Assembly: GCA_036852015.1 (NCBI GenBank)
Contig: JAANDG010000015.1
Span: forward strand, 434,001 to 498,000
Reading direction: 5' to 3'
Source: Pelodera strongyloides
Taxonomy: Eukaryota > Nematoda > Chromadorea > Rhabditida > Rhabditidae
Length of the DNA: 64,000 nt
This document shows positions 62,501-64,000 of this stretch, piece after piece. The notes beneath the pieces are model-generated. The model saw only the letters and a program-made list of their open reading frames with translations. It did not search any database and had not been told where the DNA came from. The position numbers and the translations under genes were made by a program. How positions within the stretch are numbered: the stretch's first letter is position 1; the number at the start of each line of letters is the position of its first letter.

Positions 62501-62691
62501 CAACACACCCCAATACCATTAATAATGTAGTGCAACAATTCGGCTCTAAAGGTTGTTATGCGACTTTAGATAATGTACTAAAAATGTCCTTGTAAAGCTT
62601 GTCCTGTTAGATTGTTAGATTACCTGCTCAAATCGCCAAGTGTATACTTGGTTCGTTTAATAACAGTAAAAGGAGTCGTTCGATCACTCAT
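59536..62691 (-). CDS. serine-rich protein with C-terminal coiled coil
   Basis: Eleven exons: 62691-62624, 62447-62355, 62105-61938, 61665-61552, 61474-61414, 61332-61243, 60748-60679, 60350-60227, 60002-59925, 59782-59686 and 59580-59536. They give 335 residues. I do not recognise the protein. Residues 1-220 are Ser/Thr/Tyr/Arg-rich and disordered-looking, with many SP/TP sites (TPFTVIKRTKY near the start, ARSPLYSSPSSY, IISTPSPSL). Residues about 222-335 form a coiled coil: ILKKNKKLEDELAKLRLELR, RRKMLESEAEAKVW and LDSAAERLSQLN heptads, ending in EISQLQ. A scaffold or cytoskeleton-linked phosphoprotein is a reasonable guess; a link to myosin-phosphatase-type leucine zippers was considered but not shown. 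The ATG follows CTGTGTAG by three bases, a likely spliced-leader site. Confidence 0.75.
60804..60893. repeat. 48-base tandem duplication in an intron
   Basis: Two adjacent copies with period 48 share TTTATTGTTTGTGCG and GTGTCTTCATTGGCATATA, in the coiled-coil gene's intron between exons 6 and 7. A-run lengths differ between copies. Confidence 0.85.
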
Positions 62692-64000
62692 TTCCTACAC
62701 AGTTCGTTGCGTTTCTAAAAGCTTAAACAGGAATGACCCACTGTAACAAAAAATATATATATTATTAGGAAGGATACATGAAAATATTGAATCCGTGCAT
62801 TTGCGCTAACGTTGAATGAAGCTGTAAAAACAGCTGTCCATCAAATGGGAGCATACCAATGAGTTTTAGCACGTGACGTGAGAAATGTATCGGAAAACTC
62901 AATTAGACACTTCTCTTAAGAACACTTCCGCTTTCCAAAATAACCCTCATTAATAAAGTGCTAAAAAAACTATATTGCGTAGAAAGTGAAACCCACTGAA
63001 ATTGTGAACAAATTCTGTCGGGCTATTGATCTCTTATGAACGGGTCGGTTGAATAGAAGATAAACTACAATTCACAATTTTTGTACAAATTAGTAGATCG
63101 AATTCATTATATGCAGCTACAAACCAGAAAATGAGGTATTTATTTCAAAGTTTACATTTAAATCTGTTTTCAATGAAAGACCCTACTGACAGTTATTATT
63201 TATCTTCTTGTTCAATTTAATAAGAAAGGAATCCACTATTTTTAAGGAGGTAGTCGGTAAATTTATAGATGTATTTAGTAGGAGTGAACGGAGGACAATC
63301 TTATTACAACCAGATCGGTGGATGCGACAAAACATTGCGGCTGTTGTAGTTTGGGGCGCCTTTCCTTCCCTCACTTTAATGACTGACCAACATCGCTTCC
63401 AGGGAGTTGTAGCCAATTACCAAAAGATCAATCGCAAAGAACGACTGGGAATGTAGGCTCTATTCAGTTGTAGTCACATGGAAGAATAGCCATCCCAGGA
63501 AAAATAACCATCGAAAGCGACTGTCGAATCAACTGACCGGCAACTATGCATTTTTTCATTGAACTGGCGATTACTATAATGATAGTGTTTGTATGTTCAA
63601 TTACAAATTCCTTTATAAAGACTTTAAGAAACATACCACAAAAATGGTATACAAAGGTACATGTCGCTTCTTTAGTAGGTAATCTTGTTGCAACTGGGTC
63701 CCTTTGAGTGGTTTGAATTTTTGCATGTATTGCATGAATTTTGCATACGATACACTGATGAGAGGAGATGCATATGCCAACTAGATGTAGTAAGAAGTGC
63801 GTAGCAAAAGGCATCATCTGTTGTCTGTGGTACTATATCCTCAGTCTAGTGTCGCGTTTTTATCTGCTGTTTTCATGGGAGAGGTATTCTTGAATAGAGC
63901 GCATACAAATACTATCGAGGTGTAACAACTTGACTGCTCTAGGTCATCAACGGAAGGAAGGATGCGGTTCACCGGGTTAAGCAGGAGTGCTAAGGTAATT
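62692..64000. other. upstream region of coiled-coil gene, no supported gene
   Basis: Open frames at 63208-63456 (+) and 63464-63817 (-) have no recognisable domain and no joined exons. A gene running off the right edge cannot be excluded. Confidence 0.4.

Noticed and set aside
63208..63817. Open frames on both strands near the right edge
   Set aside because: Neither shows a domain, joined exons or an acceptor before its start.

Overview
The window is nuclear DNA from an animal with nematode-specific gene content. Evidence for a nematode: two zona-pellucida (cuticlin-type) proteins, a CX-module protein, a serpentine chemoreceptor-like GPCR, a cysteine-rich GPI-type secreted protein of nematode style, introns of about 50-900 bases ending in TTTCAG or TTTTAG, and start codons that often lie just downstream of an AG in acceptor context, as expected if a spliced leader is added. 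The DNA is AT-rich outside exons. Exons are small (mostly 50-170 bases), so most genes have 7-17 coding exons. I could not determine the species. All gene models were built by hand from reading frame, splice consensus and phase; every full model closes to a multiple of three.

Layout. 1.4-3.0 kb (+): LAPTM4-like four-pass protein. 3.2-4.0 kb (-): broken LINE ORF1-like remnant. 5.9-10.2 kb (+): lipase maturation factor. 10.5-12.2 kb (+): mitochondrial dicarboxylate carrier. 13.4-14.8 kb (+): cysteine-rich GPI-type protein. 15.5-17.5 kb (-): seven-pass receptor. 19.5-20.3 kb (+): fatty-acid-binding protein. 20.9-23.7 kb (-): calsequestrin. 25.0-27.3 kb (-): unrecognised one-pass membrane protein. 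27.9-29.8 kb (-): cuticlin-like ZP protein. 29.8-34.7 kb: gene-poor, with one decayed fragment. 34.7-38.0 kb (+): CX-module protein with a prion-like central segment. 38.4-39.6 kb (-): two tandem 55-residue one-pass membrane micropeptide genes. 40.7-44.4 kb (-): PAK-1 type kinase. 46.4-48.8 kb (-): Cys-loop ligand-gated channel. 49.3-51.8 kb (-): methyltransferase-like gene, 5' end unresolved. 53.2-58.8 kb (+): membrane-anchored ZP/cuticlin protein. 59.5-62.7 kb (-): serine-rich coiled-coil protein.

The genes do not form one pathway. They are ordinary neighbours: ER and lipid handling (LMF, FABP), mitochondrial transport, muscle calcium storage, signalling (PAK, GPCR, channel) and cuticle (two ZP proteins). 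The most interesting items are the paired micropeptides, the prion-like layout of the CX protein, and a recurring pattern of short local duplications at or next to splice junctions (LMF, calsequestrin, methyltransferase, ZP and coiled-coil genes), one of which creates an in-frame alternative acceptor.
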